A stretch of 35,097 bases of DNA from Pseudomonas huaxiensis (GTDB lineage: Bacteria; Pseudomonadota; Gammaproteobacteria; Pseudomonadales; Pseudomonadaceae), in contig NZ_QKVL01000051.1 in NCBI RefSeq assembly GCF_003231275.1, positions 1-35,097 of the forward strand, written 5' to 3'. The notes beneath the pieces were generated by a model. It was not told the DNA's origin and made no database searches. It saw only the letters and a program-made list of their open reading frames with translations. Positions 1-8,999 of this stretch are shown here, piece by piece; positions within the stretch are counted from its first letter, which is position 1; each line of letters starts with the position of its first letter. Made by a program: the position numbers and the translations under genes.

Positions 1-63
1 TTGTCCTTGTTGCTGTGCTACGAACCGCGCTTCCCCAAGTCCATCGAGGACGCCGGGCGCTGA
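1..63 (+). CDS. C-terminal fragment of an unidentified protein
   Basis: Frame 1 is open from the window edge to a TGA at 61-63 and encodes about 20 residues ending in PKSIEDAGR. The composition fits coding DNA, and the next gene begins 120 bp downstream. The fragment is too short to assign a family. It could be a chance open frame, but its position and the lack of any other gene in the first 180 bp make a gene tail likely. Confidence 0.4.
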   Translation: MSLLLCYEPRFPKSIEDAGR

Positions 64-182
64 TGACACCACCACCCGGCGCCCGTCCAAGCACAACCCC
101 CAGCCTCTGCTACCGTGGAAAGACCCGGGCCACATCTCTCGGCCCGTTCTTCCCTACTTGCATGAAGCACGGGTGACCCCTC

Positions 183-2288
183 ATGGCGCGCACCACTCCC
201 ATCGAGCTTTACCGCAATATCGGCATCGTTGCCCACGTCGACGCGGGCAAGACCACCACCACCGAACGCATCCTCTTCTACACCGGGGTCAACCACAAAA
301 TGGGCGAGGTGCATGATGGCGCCGCGACCATGGACTGGATGGCCCAGGAGCAAGAGCGCGGCATCACCATCACTTCCGCCGCGACCACGGCATTCTGGCA
401 AGGCTCGACCAAGCAGTTCCCGGACAAGTACCGCTTCAACATCATCGACACCCCCGGCCACGTCGATTTCACCATTGAGGTGGAGCGCTCGCTGCGGGTG
501 CTGGACGGCGCAGTGGTGGTGTTCAGCGGCGCCGACGGCGTCGAGCCGCAGTCCGAGACGGTCTGGCGCCAGGCCAACAAGTACCATGTGCCGCGCCTGG
601 CCTATGTGAACAAGATGGACCGCCAGGGCGCGGACTTCCTGCGGGTGGTCAAGCAGATCGACCAGCGCCTGGGCCACCACCCGGTGCCGATCCAGTTGGC
701 CATCGGCGCCGAGGAGAACTTCCTCGGCCAGATCGATCTGGTGAAGATGAAGGCCATCTACTGGAACGAAGACGACAACGGCACCAGCTACCGCGAGGAG
801 GAGATCCCCGCCGAGTTGCTGGACCTGGCCCAGGAATGGCGGGCCCATATGATCGAGGCCGCCGCCGAAGCCAATGACGAATTCATGACCCTCTACCTCG
901 ACGGCACCGAACTGACCAACGAACAGATCAAGGCCGGCCTGCGCCAGCGCACCCTGGCCAATGAAATCGTTCCGGCAATTCTCGGCTCATCGTTCAAGAA
1001 CAAGGGTGTGCCGCTGATGCTCGACGCGGTAATCGACTACCTGCCGGCGCCCTCGGAAATCCCGGCGATCCACGGCACCGACCCGGACCACGAAGACAAG
1101 CACCTGGAACGCCACGCCGACGACAACGAACCGTTTTCGGCGCTGGCCTTCAAGATCGCCACGGACCCCTTTGTCGGCACCCTCACCTTCGCCCGCGTCT
1201 ATTCCGGCGTGCTCAGTTCCGGCGACGCGGTGCTCAATTCGGTCAAGGGCAAGAAGGAACGGGTTGGCCGGATGGTGCAGATGCACGCCAACCAGCGCGC
1301 TGAAATCAAGGCTGTGTGCGCCGGCGATATTGCCGCGCTGATCGGCATGAAAGACGTCACCACCGGCGACACGCTGTGCGACCTCAACAAGCCGATCATC
1401 CTCGAACGCATGGACTTCCCCGACCCGGTGATCTCGGTAGCGGTGGAGCCAAAAACCAAGGCCGATCAGGAAAAAATGGGCGTCGCCCTCGGCAAGCTGG
1501 CCCAGGAAGACCCGTCATTCCGGGTCAAGACCGATGAGGAAACCGGACAGACCATCATCTCCGGCATGGGTGAGTTGCATCTGGACATCATCGTCGACCG
1601 CATGCGCCGCGAGTTCAGCGTCGAGGCCAACATCGGCAAGCCACAGGTGGCCTACCGCGAGAAGATCCGCAACACCTGCGAAATCGAAGGCAAGTTCGTC
1701 CGCCAGTCCGGCGGGCGCGGCCAGTACGGTCATTGCTGGATCCGCTTTTCCCCCGGAGAGGACGGCAAGGAAGGGCTGGAGTTCATCAACGAAGTGGTCG
1801 GCGGCGTGGTGCCGCGGGAGTACATCCCGGCAATCCAGAAAGGCATCGAGGAACAGATGCGCAACGGCGTCGTCGCCGGTTATCCGCTGATCAGCCTCAA
1901 GGCCGCGGTGTTCGACGGCTCGTACCATGACGTCGACTCCAACGAAATGGCCTTCAAGGTCGCCGCGTCCATGGCCACCAAGCAACTGGCGCAGAAAGGC
2001 GGCGCGGTGCTGCTGGAGCCGGTGATGAAGGTGGAAGTGGTGACGCCTGAGGAGTTCATGGGCGACATCATGGGCGACCTGAGCCGCCGTCGCGGCCTGA
2101 TCCAGGGCGGCGAAGATACTCCGATGGGCAAGGTGGTGCGGGCTGAAGTACCGCTGGGCGAGATGTTTGGCTACTCCACCGAGATGCGCTCAATGACCCA
2201 GGGTCGCGCCAGCTATACGATGGAGTTCATCCGGTATGCGGAGGCGCCGGCGAGTATTGCCGATGCGATTATCAAGAAGCAGGGGTAG
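183..2288 (+). CDS. fusA: Elongation factor G (stand-alone copy)
   Basis: This is a 701-residue ribosomal translocase GTPase. The G domain shows the P-loop AHVDAGKTT (residues 17-25), the switch II DTPGH (89-93) and the base-specificity motif NKMD (143-146). The length covers all five EF-G domains. EF-G moves tRNA and mRNA after peptide-bond formation and, with RRF, recycles ribosomes. The usual rpsL-rpsG-fusA-tuf neighbours are absent. Pseudomonads commonly carry a second EF-G (fusA2), and this solitary gene fits that paralogue. The neighbours are unrelated and a palindromic terminator-like element follows at 2296-2344. The start is chosen because MARTTPIELYRNIGI matches the family N-terminus; the ribosome-binding site is weak. 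EF-G identity is certain; which paralogue it is remains inference. Confidence 0.95.
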   Translation: MARTTPIELYRNIGIVAHVDAGKTTTTERILFYTGVNHKMGEVHDGAATMDWMAQEQERGITITSAATTAFWQGSTKQFPDKYRFNIIDTPGHVDFTIEVERSLRVLDGAVVVFSGADGVEPQSETVWRQANKYHVPRLAYVNKMDRQGADFLRVVKQIDQRLGHHPVPIQLAIGAEENFLGQIDLVKMKAIYWNEDDNGTSYREEEIPAELLDLAQEWRAHMIEAAAEANDEFMTLYLDGTELTNEQIKAGLRQRTLANEIVPAILGSSFKNKGVPLMLDAVIDYLPAPSEIPAIHGTDPDHEDKHLERHADDNEPFSALAFKIATDPFVGTLTFARVYSGVLSSGDAVLNSVKGKKERVGRMVQMHANQRAEIKAVCAGDIAALIGMKDVTTGDTLCDLNKPIILERMDFPDPVISVAVEPKTKADQEKMGVALGKLAQEDPSFRVKTDEETGQTIISGMGELHLDIIVDRMRREFSVEANIGKPQVAYREKIRNTCEIEGKFVRQSGGRGQYGHCWIRFSPGEDGKEGLEFINEVVGGVVPREYIPAIQKGIEEQMRNGVVAGYPLISLKAAVFDGSYHDVDSNEMAFKVAASMATKQLAQKGGAVLLEPVMKVEVVTPEEFMGDIMGDLSRRRGLIQGGEDTPMGKVVRAEVPLGEMFGYSTEMRSMTQGRASYTMEFIRYAEAPASIADAIIKKQG

Positions 2289-2295
2289 TTTTCCG

Positions 2296-2344
2296 GGGCC
2301 TCATCGCTGCGGTTCGGCGCGCCGACAAGCCAGCGATGAGGCCC
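2296..2344. repeat. REP-like palindrome between convergent genes
   Basis: The arms GGGCCTCATCGCTG (2296-2309) and CAGCGATGAGGCCC (2331-2344) are perfectly complementary. The interior contains a second palindrome, TCGGCGCGCCGA. The element lies between the ends of the EF-G gene and the SulP gene, so it could act as a bidirectional terminator. It shares the ATCGCTG core with the other palindromes of this window, which suggests a REP/REPIN family member. Confidence 0.7.
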
Positions 2345-2363
2345 TTCGATCACTCCATAAACC

Positions 2364-3827
2364 TCAGTGATCCGCCCCAGCCCGCTTCAACAGTTGCTTG
2401 CACCGCTCCGATAAATGCACCACCCGCAGATGCTTGCCGGCCTTGGCATAGCGCTCGCGCAAGGTCTTCAACGCGGCGATCGCCGAATAATCGACAAAGC
2501 TCAAATGCTGGCAATCCAGCGTCACCTGCGCCGGATCATTGGCCGGGTCGAACTGGTTGAGAAACGGCGTGCTGGAGGCGAAAAACAGCGTCCCGTGAAT
2601 CCGGTACAGCTTGCTGCCGTCGGCTTCCAGATGACTGTCGGCATACAACTCACGCGCTTGCTGCCAGGCAAAGTTGATCGCGGCAATGACGATGCCGAAC
2701 ATCACCGCCATGGCCAGGTCGGTGAACACCGTGACCACCGTCACCGCGATGATCGCCAGTACATCGCTCAGCGGCACTTTGTGCAGCACGCGCAGCGAGG
2801 CCCAGGCAAAGGTCTGCTGAGCCACCACGAACATCACGCCCACCAACGCCGCCAGCGGAATGCGCTCGATCAGCGGCGAGAGGAACAGCACGAACAAGAG
2901 GATCATCACTCCCGCCACCACCCCGGACAGCCGCCCACGACCACCGGAGCTGAGGTTGATCACGGTCTGGCCGATCATCGCGCAGCCGCCCATGCCGCCG
3001 CACAGGCCCGAGGCGATATTGGCCGCGCCAAGGGCCACGCACTCGCGGTCCGGATGGCCACGGCTTTCAGTGATTTCATCGGTGAGGTTCAGGGTCAGCA
3101 GGGTTTCCAGCAAGCCAACCAGGGCCATCAGCACCGCATAGGGCGCGATGATCCGCAGCGTCTCCAGGTTCCACGGCACCTGCGGCAGGGCCAGCGACGG
3201 CAGGCCGCCGGCGATATGGGCCATGTCGCCGAGGGTGCGGGTCGGCAGGTCGAACAGGTAGACCAGCATGCCGACGCCGAGGATCGCCACCAGCGCTGGC
3301 GGCACGGCGCGGGTCAGGCGCGGCAACACGTACACCACCGCCATGGTCAGCCCGACCAGGCCGAGCATCAGCCACAACGACGGCCCTTGCAGCCAGGTGT
3401 CACCGCTCTTGAAGTGCTCCAGTTGAGCCATGGCGATGACAATGGCCAGGCCGTTGACGAAGCCGAGCATCACCGGATACGGCACCAGCCGCACCAACTT
3501 GCCCAGGCGCAACAGGCCGAACGCGATCATCAACAGTCCGCCCAGCAACACCGTCGCCAGCAGGTACTGCACGCCCTGCTGCACCACCAGCGCGACGATC
3601 ACCACCGCCATCGAGCCGGCCGCGCCCGAGACCATGCCCGGGCGACCGCCGAACAGCGCGGTCAGGGTGCAGATGATGAACGCGCCGTACAGGCCCATCA
3701 GCGGATTGAGGTGGGCGACCAGGGCAAAGGCGATGCACTCGGGCACCAGCGCAAAAGAAGTGGTCAGGCCGGCCAGGACATCACTGCGCACGCGCATAGC
3801 CCGGGATTTGGGGTGTGTTTGAGACAT
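2364..3827 (-). CDS. SulP family anion transporter with STAS domain
   Basis: This 487-residue inner-membrane transporter has a hydrophobic core with multiple membrane spans (residues about 15-390). A cytoplasmic STAS domain follows (about 395-480), including the segment TLDCQHLSFVDYSAIAALKTL. SulP proteins move sulfate, bicarbonate or other small anions, often with protons or sodium. The substrate cannot be read from the sequence. The protein is shorter than classical sulfate SulPs of 550 residues or more, which is common for bacterial bicarbonate/sulfate subtypes. It is divergent from the sulfhydrylase gene and separated from it by 174 bp. Sulfur assimilation would link the two, but carbonic-anhydrase-linked bicarbonate uptake is equally possible. 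The start has a GGAA element 6 nt upstream. Confidence 0.9.
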   Translation of the reverse strand: MSQTHPKSRAMRVRSDVLAGLTTSFALVPECIAFALVAHLNPLMGLYGAFIICTLTALFGGRPGMVSGAAGSMAVVIVALVVQQGVQYLLATVLLGGLLMIAFGLLRLGKLVRLVPYPVMLGFVNGLAIVIAMAQLEHFKSGDTWLQGPSLWLMLGLVGLTMAVVYVLPRLTRAVPPALVAILGVGMLVYLFDLPTRTLGDMAHIAGGLPSLALPQVPWNLETLRIIAPYAVLMALVGLLETLLTLNLTDEITESRGHPDRECVALGAANIASGLCGGMGGCAMIGQTVINLSSGGRGRLSGVVAGVMILLFVLFLSPLIERIPLAALVGVMFVVAQQTFAWASLRVLHKVPLSDVLAIIAVTVVTVFTDLAMAVMFGIVIAAINFAWQQARELYADSHLEADGSKLYRIHGTLFFASSTPFLNQFDPANDPAQVTLDCQHLSFVDYSAIAALKTLRERYAKAGKHLRVVHLSERCKQLLKRAGADH

Positions 3828-4001
3828 CGGGGATTCCGTGGGGTGAGGCGAGGAAAAAGCGCTGGCGAGCTTACCGGATTCACAAGAGCGCCGCGAACCC
3901 TGCAGGCACCACTCAATTCCCTACACCACCTACGGCTATTGACCATTCAAACCCGCCACCCCATGCTCGCCCGCTCCACCCACGCTCAAGGAATGACTGC
4001 A

Positions 4002-5279
4002 ATGAAGCTGGAAACACTGGCCATTCACGCGGGTTTCAGCCCGGACCCGACCACGAAGGCCGTCGCCGTACCGATCTACCAGACCACCTCCTTCGCTTTC
4101 GACGACACCCAGCACGGTGCCGATCTGTTCGACCTGAAGGTGGCCGGCAATATCTATTCGCGGATCATGAACCCCACCAACGATGTGCTGGAACAGCGCA
4201 TGGCCGCCCTCGAAGGCGGAGTCGGCGCGCTGGCCGTGGCGTCGGGCATGGCCGCCATCACCTACGCCATCCAGACCGTGGCCGAAGTCGGCGACAACAT
4301 CGTCTCGGTCGCCAAGCTCTACGGCGGCACCTACAACCTGCTGGCCCACACCCTGCCACGGATCGGCATCCAGACCCGCTTCGCCCCGCATGACGACATC
4401 GCCGCCCTCGAAGCGCTGATCGACGAGCGCACCAAGGCGGTGTTCTGCGAATCCATCGGCAACCCGGCGGGCAATATCGTCGACCTCCAGGCCCTGGCCG
4501 ACGCCGCGCACCGTCACGGCGTGCCGCTGATCGTCGACAACACCGTGGCTACGCCGATCCTCTGCCGGCCGTTCGAACACGGCGCCGATATCGTCGTGCA
4601 CTCGCTGACCAAGTACATCGGCGGCCACGGCACCAGCATCGGCGGCATCGTCATCGACTCGGGCAAATTCCCCTGGGCCGATCACAAACAGCGCTTCGCC
4701 CTGCTCAACACCCCGGACGCCTCCTACCACGGCGTGACCTACACCGAAGCCTTCGGCCCCGCCGCGTTCATCGGCCGCTGCCGCGTAGTGCCCCTGCGCA
4801 ACACCGGCGCCGCACTCTCGCCGTTCAACGCCTTCCTGATCCTGCAAGGCCTTGAAACCCTGGCGCTGCGCATGGAACGCCACACCGAAAACGCGCTCAA
4901 AGTCGCCCATTACCTGCAGCAGCACGATCAGGTGGCCTGGGTGAAATACGCCGGCCTGCCGGACCATCCGGAACACGAACTGGCCAAGCGCTACACCGAG
5001 GGCAAGCCCGCGTCGATCCTGTCGTTCGGCATCAAAGGCGGCCAGGAAGCCGGCGCACGCTTCATCGATGCGCTGAAGCTGGTGGTGCGCCTGGTCAACA
5101 TCGGCGACGCCAAGTCCCTGGCCTGTCATCCGGCCTCCACCACCCACCGCCAGTTGAACGACGAAGAACTGGAAAAAGCCGGCGTACCGCGTGACATGGT
5201 GCGGCTGTCCATCGGGATCGAACACAGCGACGACATCATCGCCGACCTGCAGCAGGCCCTCGACGCCAGCCGCCTGTAA
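4002..5279 (+). CDS. metY: O-acetylhomoserine sulfhydrylase (aminocarboxypropyltransferase)
   Basis: This 425-residue PLP enzyme belongs to the Cys/Met-metabolism (gamma-family) group. It makes homocysteine from O-acetylhomoserine and sulfide in methionine biosynthesis. The N-terminal MKLETLAIHAGFSPDPTT and the PLP-lysine motif SLTKYIGGHGTSIGG (K204) are typical, as is the length of about 425. The annotated start at 4002 is preferred over the in-frame ATG at 3993: AAGGA at 3988-3992 abuts the first ATG but lies 9 nt before the second. O-succinylhomoserine-using relatives exist, so the acyl donor is inferred from family resemblance. It is monocistronic. Confidence 0.9.
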   Translation: MKLETLAIHAGFSPDPTTKAVAVPIYQTTSFAFDDTQHGADLFDLKVAGNIYSRIMNPTNDVLEQRMAALEGGVGALAVASGMAAITYAIQTVAEVGDNIVSVAKLYGGTYNLLAHTLPRIGIQTRFAPHDDIAALEALIDERTKAVFCESIGNPAGNIVDLQALADAAHRHGVPLIVDNTVATPILCRPFEHGADIVVHSLTKYIGGHGTSIGGIVIDSGKFPWADHKQRFALLNTPDASYHGVTYTEAFGPAAFIGRCRVVPLRNTGAALSPFNAFLILQGLETLALRMERHTENALKVAHYLQQHDQVAWVKYAGLPDHPEHELAKRYTEGKPASILSFGIKGGQEAGARFIDALKLVVRLVNIGDAKSLACHPASTTHRQLNDEELEKAGVPRDMVRLSIGIEHSDDIIADLQQALDASRL

Positions 5280-5414
5280 GCCTTTTCGACCCCAGGCTGC
5301 GCCCCTCCCAATAATGACGGCGGGCGCGAGCTTGAGCGGCTCGCCGCATTACCTTGCGCGCATACCAATTTCCCCATCAAAGCCCCGGTTTCATTGGCCT
5401 ACGCCATATCCGCG

Positions 5415-5473
5415 ATCACCTGCAAAAAAATCAGTGATAGCAGATTGGCATTGTCACTTGGCTCGTCAATACT
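5415..5473 (+). promoter_or_regulatory. Candidate promoter with adjacent inverted repeat for the oxidase operon
   Basis: TTGGCA (5445-5450), a 17-bp spacer and AATACT (5468-5473) form a plausible sigma-70 promoter about 40 nt before the oxidase start codon. Just upstream, ATCAC (5415-5419) and GTGAT (5434-5438) form an inverted repeat separated by 14 AT-rich bases, placed where an activator would bind. The rest of the 241-bp gap after the sulfhydrylase gene shows nothing else convincing. No regulator gene adjoins the operon. Confidence 0.4.
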
Positions 5474-5520
5474 GCCTCCCGCATGGAAATCCTTGCCCAC
5501 ACAACATAGGGATATAGGCG

Positions 5521-7293
5521 ATGAGTCAGACCCAGCCATTGGATGTCGCCATCATCGGCGGCGGTGTATCGGGAACCTACAGCGCGTGGCGCCTGCAAGA
5601 AGCGCAAGGCGATCATCAGCGAATCCAGTTGTTCGAATACGGCGACCGCATCGGTGGCCGGCTGTTCAGCATCACCCTCCCCGGTCTGCCCAATGTCGTC
5701 GCTGAAGTCGGCGGCATGCGCTGGATGCCGGCCACCGAAGACGATACCGGCGGCCATGTCATGGTCGACAAGCTGGTCGATTACCTCGAACTGCCCAAGA
5801 AAGACTTCCCGATGGGCAACGAGCAGCCCGAGGGTGATCCGGTCGGCGCCAAGAACAACCTGTTCTATCTGCGAGGCCAGCGCTTCCGTTTCCGTGACTT
5901 CACCGAGTCACCGGACAAGATCCCCTACAACCTGGCGTGGTCCGAACGCGGTTTCGGCCCCGAAGACCTGCAAGTCAAAGTGATGAACAGCATCTATCCC
6001 GGCTTCGACCAGCTCAGCCTGGCCGACCAGATGCAGGTCAAGGTGTTCGGCAAGGAAATCTGGCGTTATGGCTTCTGGGACCTGCTCTACCGCGTGCTGA
6101 GCAACGAGGGCTACCAGTTCATGAAGGACGCCGGTGGCTACGAGGCCAACGTCGCCAACGCCAGCGCCGTGACCCAGTTGCCCGCAACGGAATACAGTGA
6201 CGACACCAAATTCCTGACCCTGAAAACCGGCTTCCAGACCCTGCCGTTGACCCTGAACGAGCGCTTCAAGGCCGTCCCCGGTGGCCTGATCCCGAGTGAC
6301 CAGCGCGTGCAGTTGAACCGCCGTCTGGCCTCGCTGCAATACAGCGATGACACCGAATACCCATACCGCCTGCATTTCCAGCCGACCCAGACCATCGACG
6401 GCACCACCACCGATATCGTCGGCGCGCCGGAAGTCATCGTCCACGCCCGCCAGGTGATCCTGGCCATGCCGCGCCGTTCGCTGGAGCTGATCGAGTCGCC
6501 GTTGTTCCAGGACCCGTGGCTGAAAGAAAACCTTGGCTCGGTGCTGGTGCAGTCGGCGTTCAAGCTGTTCCTCGCCTACGAACAACCCTGGTGGCGCAGC
6601 CTCGGCCTGGTGGCCGGCCGTTCGGTCACCGACCTGCCGATCCGCCAATGCTACTACATGGGCACCGAGTGCGAACAGGAAGGCGGCCAGCCAAGCCTCA
6701 ACTCGCTGCTGATGGCCTCGTACAACGACATCGGCACCGTGCCGTTCTGGAAAGGCCTGGAAGGCGGCCTGCCGTTCCAGGGCTACCAGCCCAAGAGCCT
6801 GCTCGGCGAGGTCGATGCCAACGAAATCGTGCCGAAAACCCAGAACCAGGTCAGCGAAGAGATGGTCCGTATCGCTCAGCGCCAGGTCACCTCGCTGCAC
6901 GATCAGGTCGAGCTGCCGGCACCGTACTCCGCCGTCTACCACGCCTGGGACGCCGACCCCTATGGCGGCGGCTGGCACGAGTGGAAGGCCAACTTCCGCC
7001 TCGACCTGATCATCCAGAACATGCGCCATCCGGTGCAGGAGCAGTCGGTGTACATCGTCGGTGAAGCCTATTCCTACGGCCAGGGCTGGGTCGAAGGCGC
7101 ACTGACTACCGCGGAATCGACCCTGCAGGACTTCTTCGGCCTGGCCCGGCCAAGCTGGCTGCCAGCGGCCTATCAATTGCTGCCGGAGCCCGGCCCCACC
7201 GATATCGCCGACCCAGCGCCACTGGCGTGCAAAGACTGCGCGGGCACCCTGGAAGCCGTCACCGAGTTCGCCTACACGGGGATCAAACCATGA
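5521..7293 (+). CDS. Flavin-dependent L-amino-acid oxidase-like protein
   Basis: This 590-residue FAD enzyme belongs to the flavin monoamine/amino-acid oxidase family. The dinucleotide-binding motif is VAIIGGGVSGTYSAWRL (from residue 9). It is followed by the FAD motif GDRIGGRL and by AEVGGMRWMP, whose arginine (R67) matches the arginine that holds the substrate carboxylate in L-amino-acid oxidases. The C-terminal FAD contact GQGWVEGALTTAES is also present. The carboxylate-binding arginine favours an amino acid over a simple amine. The expected reaction is amino acid + O2 + H2O to 2-keto acid + NH3 + H2O2. There is no signal peptide, so it should be cytoplasmic. Its stop overlaps the decarboxylase start by 4 bp (ATGA), indicating translational coupling and a shared pathway. 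The substrate is unknown; an aromatic amino acid is my guess. Confidence 0.8.
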   Translation: MSQTQPLDVAIIGGGVSGTYSAWRLQEAQGDHQRIQLFEYGDRIGGRLFSITLPGLPNVVAEVGGMRWMPATEDDTGGHVMVDKLVDYLELPKKDFPMGNEQPEGDPVGAKNNLFYLRGQRFRFRDFTESPDKIPYNLAWSERGFGPEDLQVKVMNSIYPGFDQLSLADQMQVKVFGKEIWRYGFWDLLYRVLSNEGYQFMKDAGGYEANVANASAVTQLPATEYSDDTKFLTLKTGFQTLPLTLNERFKAVPGGLIPSDQRVQLNRRLASLQYSDDTEYPYRLHFQPTQTIDGTTTDIVGAPEVIVHARQVILAMPRRSLELIESPLFQDPWLKENLGSVLVQSAFKLFLAYEQPWWRSLGLVAGRSVTDLPIRQCYYMGTECEQEGGQPSLNSLLMASYNDIGTVPFWKGLEGGLPFQGYQPKSLLGEVDANEIVPKTQNQVSEEMVRIAQRQVTSLHDQVELPAPYSAVYHAWDADPYGGGWHEWKANFRLDLIIQNMRHPVQEQSVYIVGEAYSYGQGWVEGALTTAESTLQDFFGLARPSWLPAAYQLLPEPGPTDIADPAPLACKDCAGTLEAVTEFAYTGIKP

Positions 7294-8987
7294 GCGTCGA
7301 GTTCAGCGTTGCCGACTACCTGCTGACACGGCTCAAGCAACTGGGCCTGGCCAAGGTGTTCCAGGTGCCGGGTGACTATGTGTCCGGCTTCATGGATGCC
7401 CTCGAAGCGTTCGAAGGCATTGATGCCGTCGGCGAAGTCTTCGAAATGGGCGCCGCCTATGCCGCCGATGGCTACGCGCGGGTTCACGGCCTCGGCGCGG
7501 TGTCGTTGCAGTACGGCGTGGGCACCTTCAGTGCGGTCAATGCCATCGCCGGTGCGTTCGTCGAGCGCAACCCGGTGGTGGTGATTTCCGCCAGCCCGTC
7601 CACCAAAAACCGCGAACTGGCGAAAACCCAGAACGTGCTGTTCCACCATTCCACCGGCAACTTCGAAGCCGACCGCAATGTGCTGGAACAGGTCACCGTG
7701 GCCTGCGAGATCCTGTCCGACGCCCGCCAGGCGCCGTGGCAGATCGACAGCGCGCTGATCGCCGCCATCACCCATCGCCAGCCGGTCTACCTGGAAGCCT
7801 GGCAGGATGTCTGGAGCCTGGAATGCGCCCGCCCCCACGGCCAGTTGTGCCCGGAGCCGCGGCCTTCCAACCCGGACGCCTTGCAGGCGCTGGTGGACAA
7901 CACTGTGCAGCGCCTGGGTCAGGCGAAAAAACCACTGGTGCTGCTGGGCGTGGAAGTCATGCGCTACGACCTGCAAGGCCAGGTGCAATGGCTGATCGAC
8001 GGCCTCGGTCTGCCGTTCAGCAGCACCCTGGACGCCAAGACCGTGCTCGACGAAAGCCAGCACGCTTTCATCGGTACCTTCGCCGGCCCGGCCTCGCGTC
8101 TGGAAACCTCGCGGGCGGTGGCCGAGTGCGACTGCATCCTGGCGATCGGGGTGATCTTCACCGATGACTACCTGGACCTGCTCAACACCCGCTTCGACCA
8201 GATCATCCAGGTCAACTGCGACCTGGCCCGCACCGGCCCGGACTACTACCCCAACGTGCGCCTGCCGGACTACGTCGACGCGTTGCTCAAGGCGCTGGAC
8301 CTGGACGGACGTTTCCCGCGCCATGACGTTCCGCTGGCTGCGCTGCAAAACCGGTTGGGCGCGAGCAACCCGGATGACGCGCTGAGCTACGCGAGCTTCT
8401 TCGACAATCTGGTGGAGTTCGCCCAGGAACACCGCATCTGGGAAGACAGCACGCTGATCCTTGGCGAAAGCTCGTCGTTGTACGTGTCCAGCAACATCCA
8501 AGGCATGCCCCGCGACAGCTTCCTCTCCGACGCCATCTGGGGCTCCCTCGGCCATGAAACCGGCTGCGCGCTGGGCGTGGCCCTGGGCAGCGGGCGGCGG
8601 CCGATCGTGGTGGCGGGCGACGGCGGCTTCATGATGGTCACCCAGTCGCTGGCGGCGCTGACGCGCAACAAGATCAATGCGCTGGTGTTCGTCATGAGCA
8701 ACCAGGTGTATGCCATCGAGCAGGCCTTCGTCGATATCGACGCGTTCGATCCGGATGGCCAGTTCGCGCCGTTCGACATCCTGCCGAGCCTGAACTACCC
8801 GGCACTCGCCGAAGGCTATGGCGCACTGGGTTATCGTGTCGGTACCGTCGCAGAGTTGCAGGCGTTGCTGCCGACACTGTTGGCGCTGGAGGACCGTCCG
8901 GCCCTCGTGGAAGTGAAAATCAGCGAGAAAGACCTCGCCATCCAGATCGACCGGCTGGCCAGGCCGCCGAAAAAACCGAGCAAGTAA
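7290..8987 (+). CDS. Thiamine-diphosphate 2-keto-acid decarboxylase (pyruvate/indolepyruvate decarboxylase type)
   Basis: This 565-residue ThDP enzyme carries all catalytic residues of non-oxidative pyruvate/indolepyruvate decarboxylases. These are VPGDY (D29), the ThDP-activating glutamate in FEMGAAYAADGYAR (E52), the double histidine FHHSTG (H119, H120), the GDGG...N metal/ThDP motif near the C-terminus, and the NQVYAIE glutamate matching the NxGYTIE site. It should convert a 2-keto acid to an aldehyde and CO2. Acetolactate synthase and benzoylformate decarboxylase lack this HH pair and are less likely. The start at 7290 overlaps the oxidase stop, so the keto acid made by the oxidase is the obvious substrate. 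The exact side chain (aromatic or branched) is not visible. Confidence 0.85.
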   Translation: MSVEFSVADYLLTRLKQLGLAKVFQVPGDYVSGFMDALEAFEGIDAVGEVFEMGAAYAADGYARVHGLGAVSLQYGVGTFSAVNAIAGAFVERNPVVVISASPSTKNRELAKTQNVLFHHSTGNFEADRNVLEQVTVACEILSDARQAPWQIDSALIAAITHRQPVYLEAWQDVWSLECARPHGQLCPEPRPSNPDALQALVDNTVQRLGQAKKPLVLLGVEVMRYDLQGQVQWLIDGLGLPFSSTLDAKTVLDESQHAFIGTFAGPASRLETSRAVAECDCILAIGVIFTDDYLDLLNTRFDQIIQVNCDLARTGPDYYPNVRLPDYVDALLKALDLDGRFPRHDVPLAALQNRLGASNPDDALSYASFFDNLVEFAQEHRIWEDSTLILGESSSLYVSSNIQGMPRDSFLSDAIWGSLGHETGCALGVALGSGRRPIVVAGDGGFMMVTQSLAALTRNKINALVFVMSNQVYAIEQAFVDIDAFDPDGQFAPFDILPSLNYPALAEGYGALGYRVGTVAELQALLPTLLALEDRPALVEVKISEKDLAIQIDRLARPPKKPSK

Positions 8988-8999
8988 GGAGTTCGTTTC

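Noticed and set aside
2415..5279. 954-codon open frame on the plus strand reading through the SulP gene into metY
   Set aside because: The first half is antisense to a clear SulP transporter and is rich in H, Q and R, typical of a shadow frame in GC-rich DNA. Only the part from 4002 is real.
5445..5466. Sigma-54-like TTGGCA...TTGGC upstream of the oxidase
   Set aside because: The two elements are one base too far apart for the fixed -24/-12 spacing. A sigma-70 reading with a 17-bp spacer fits better.
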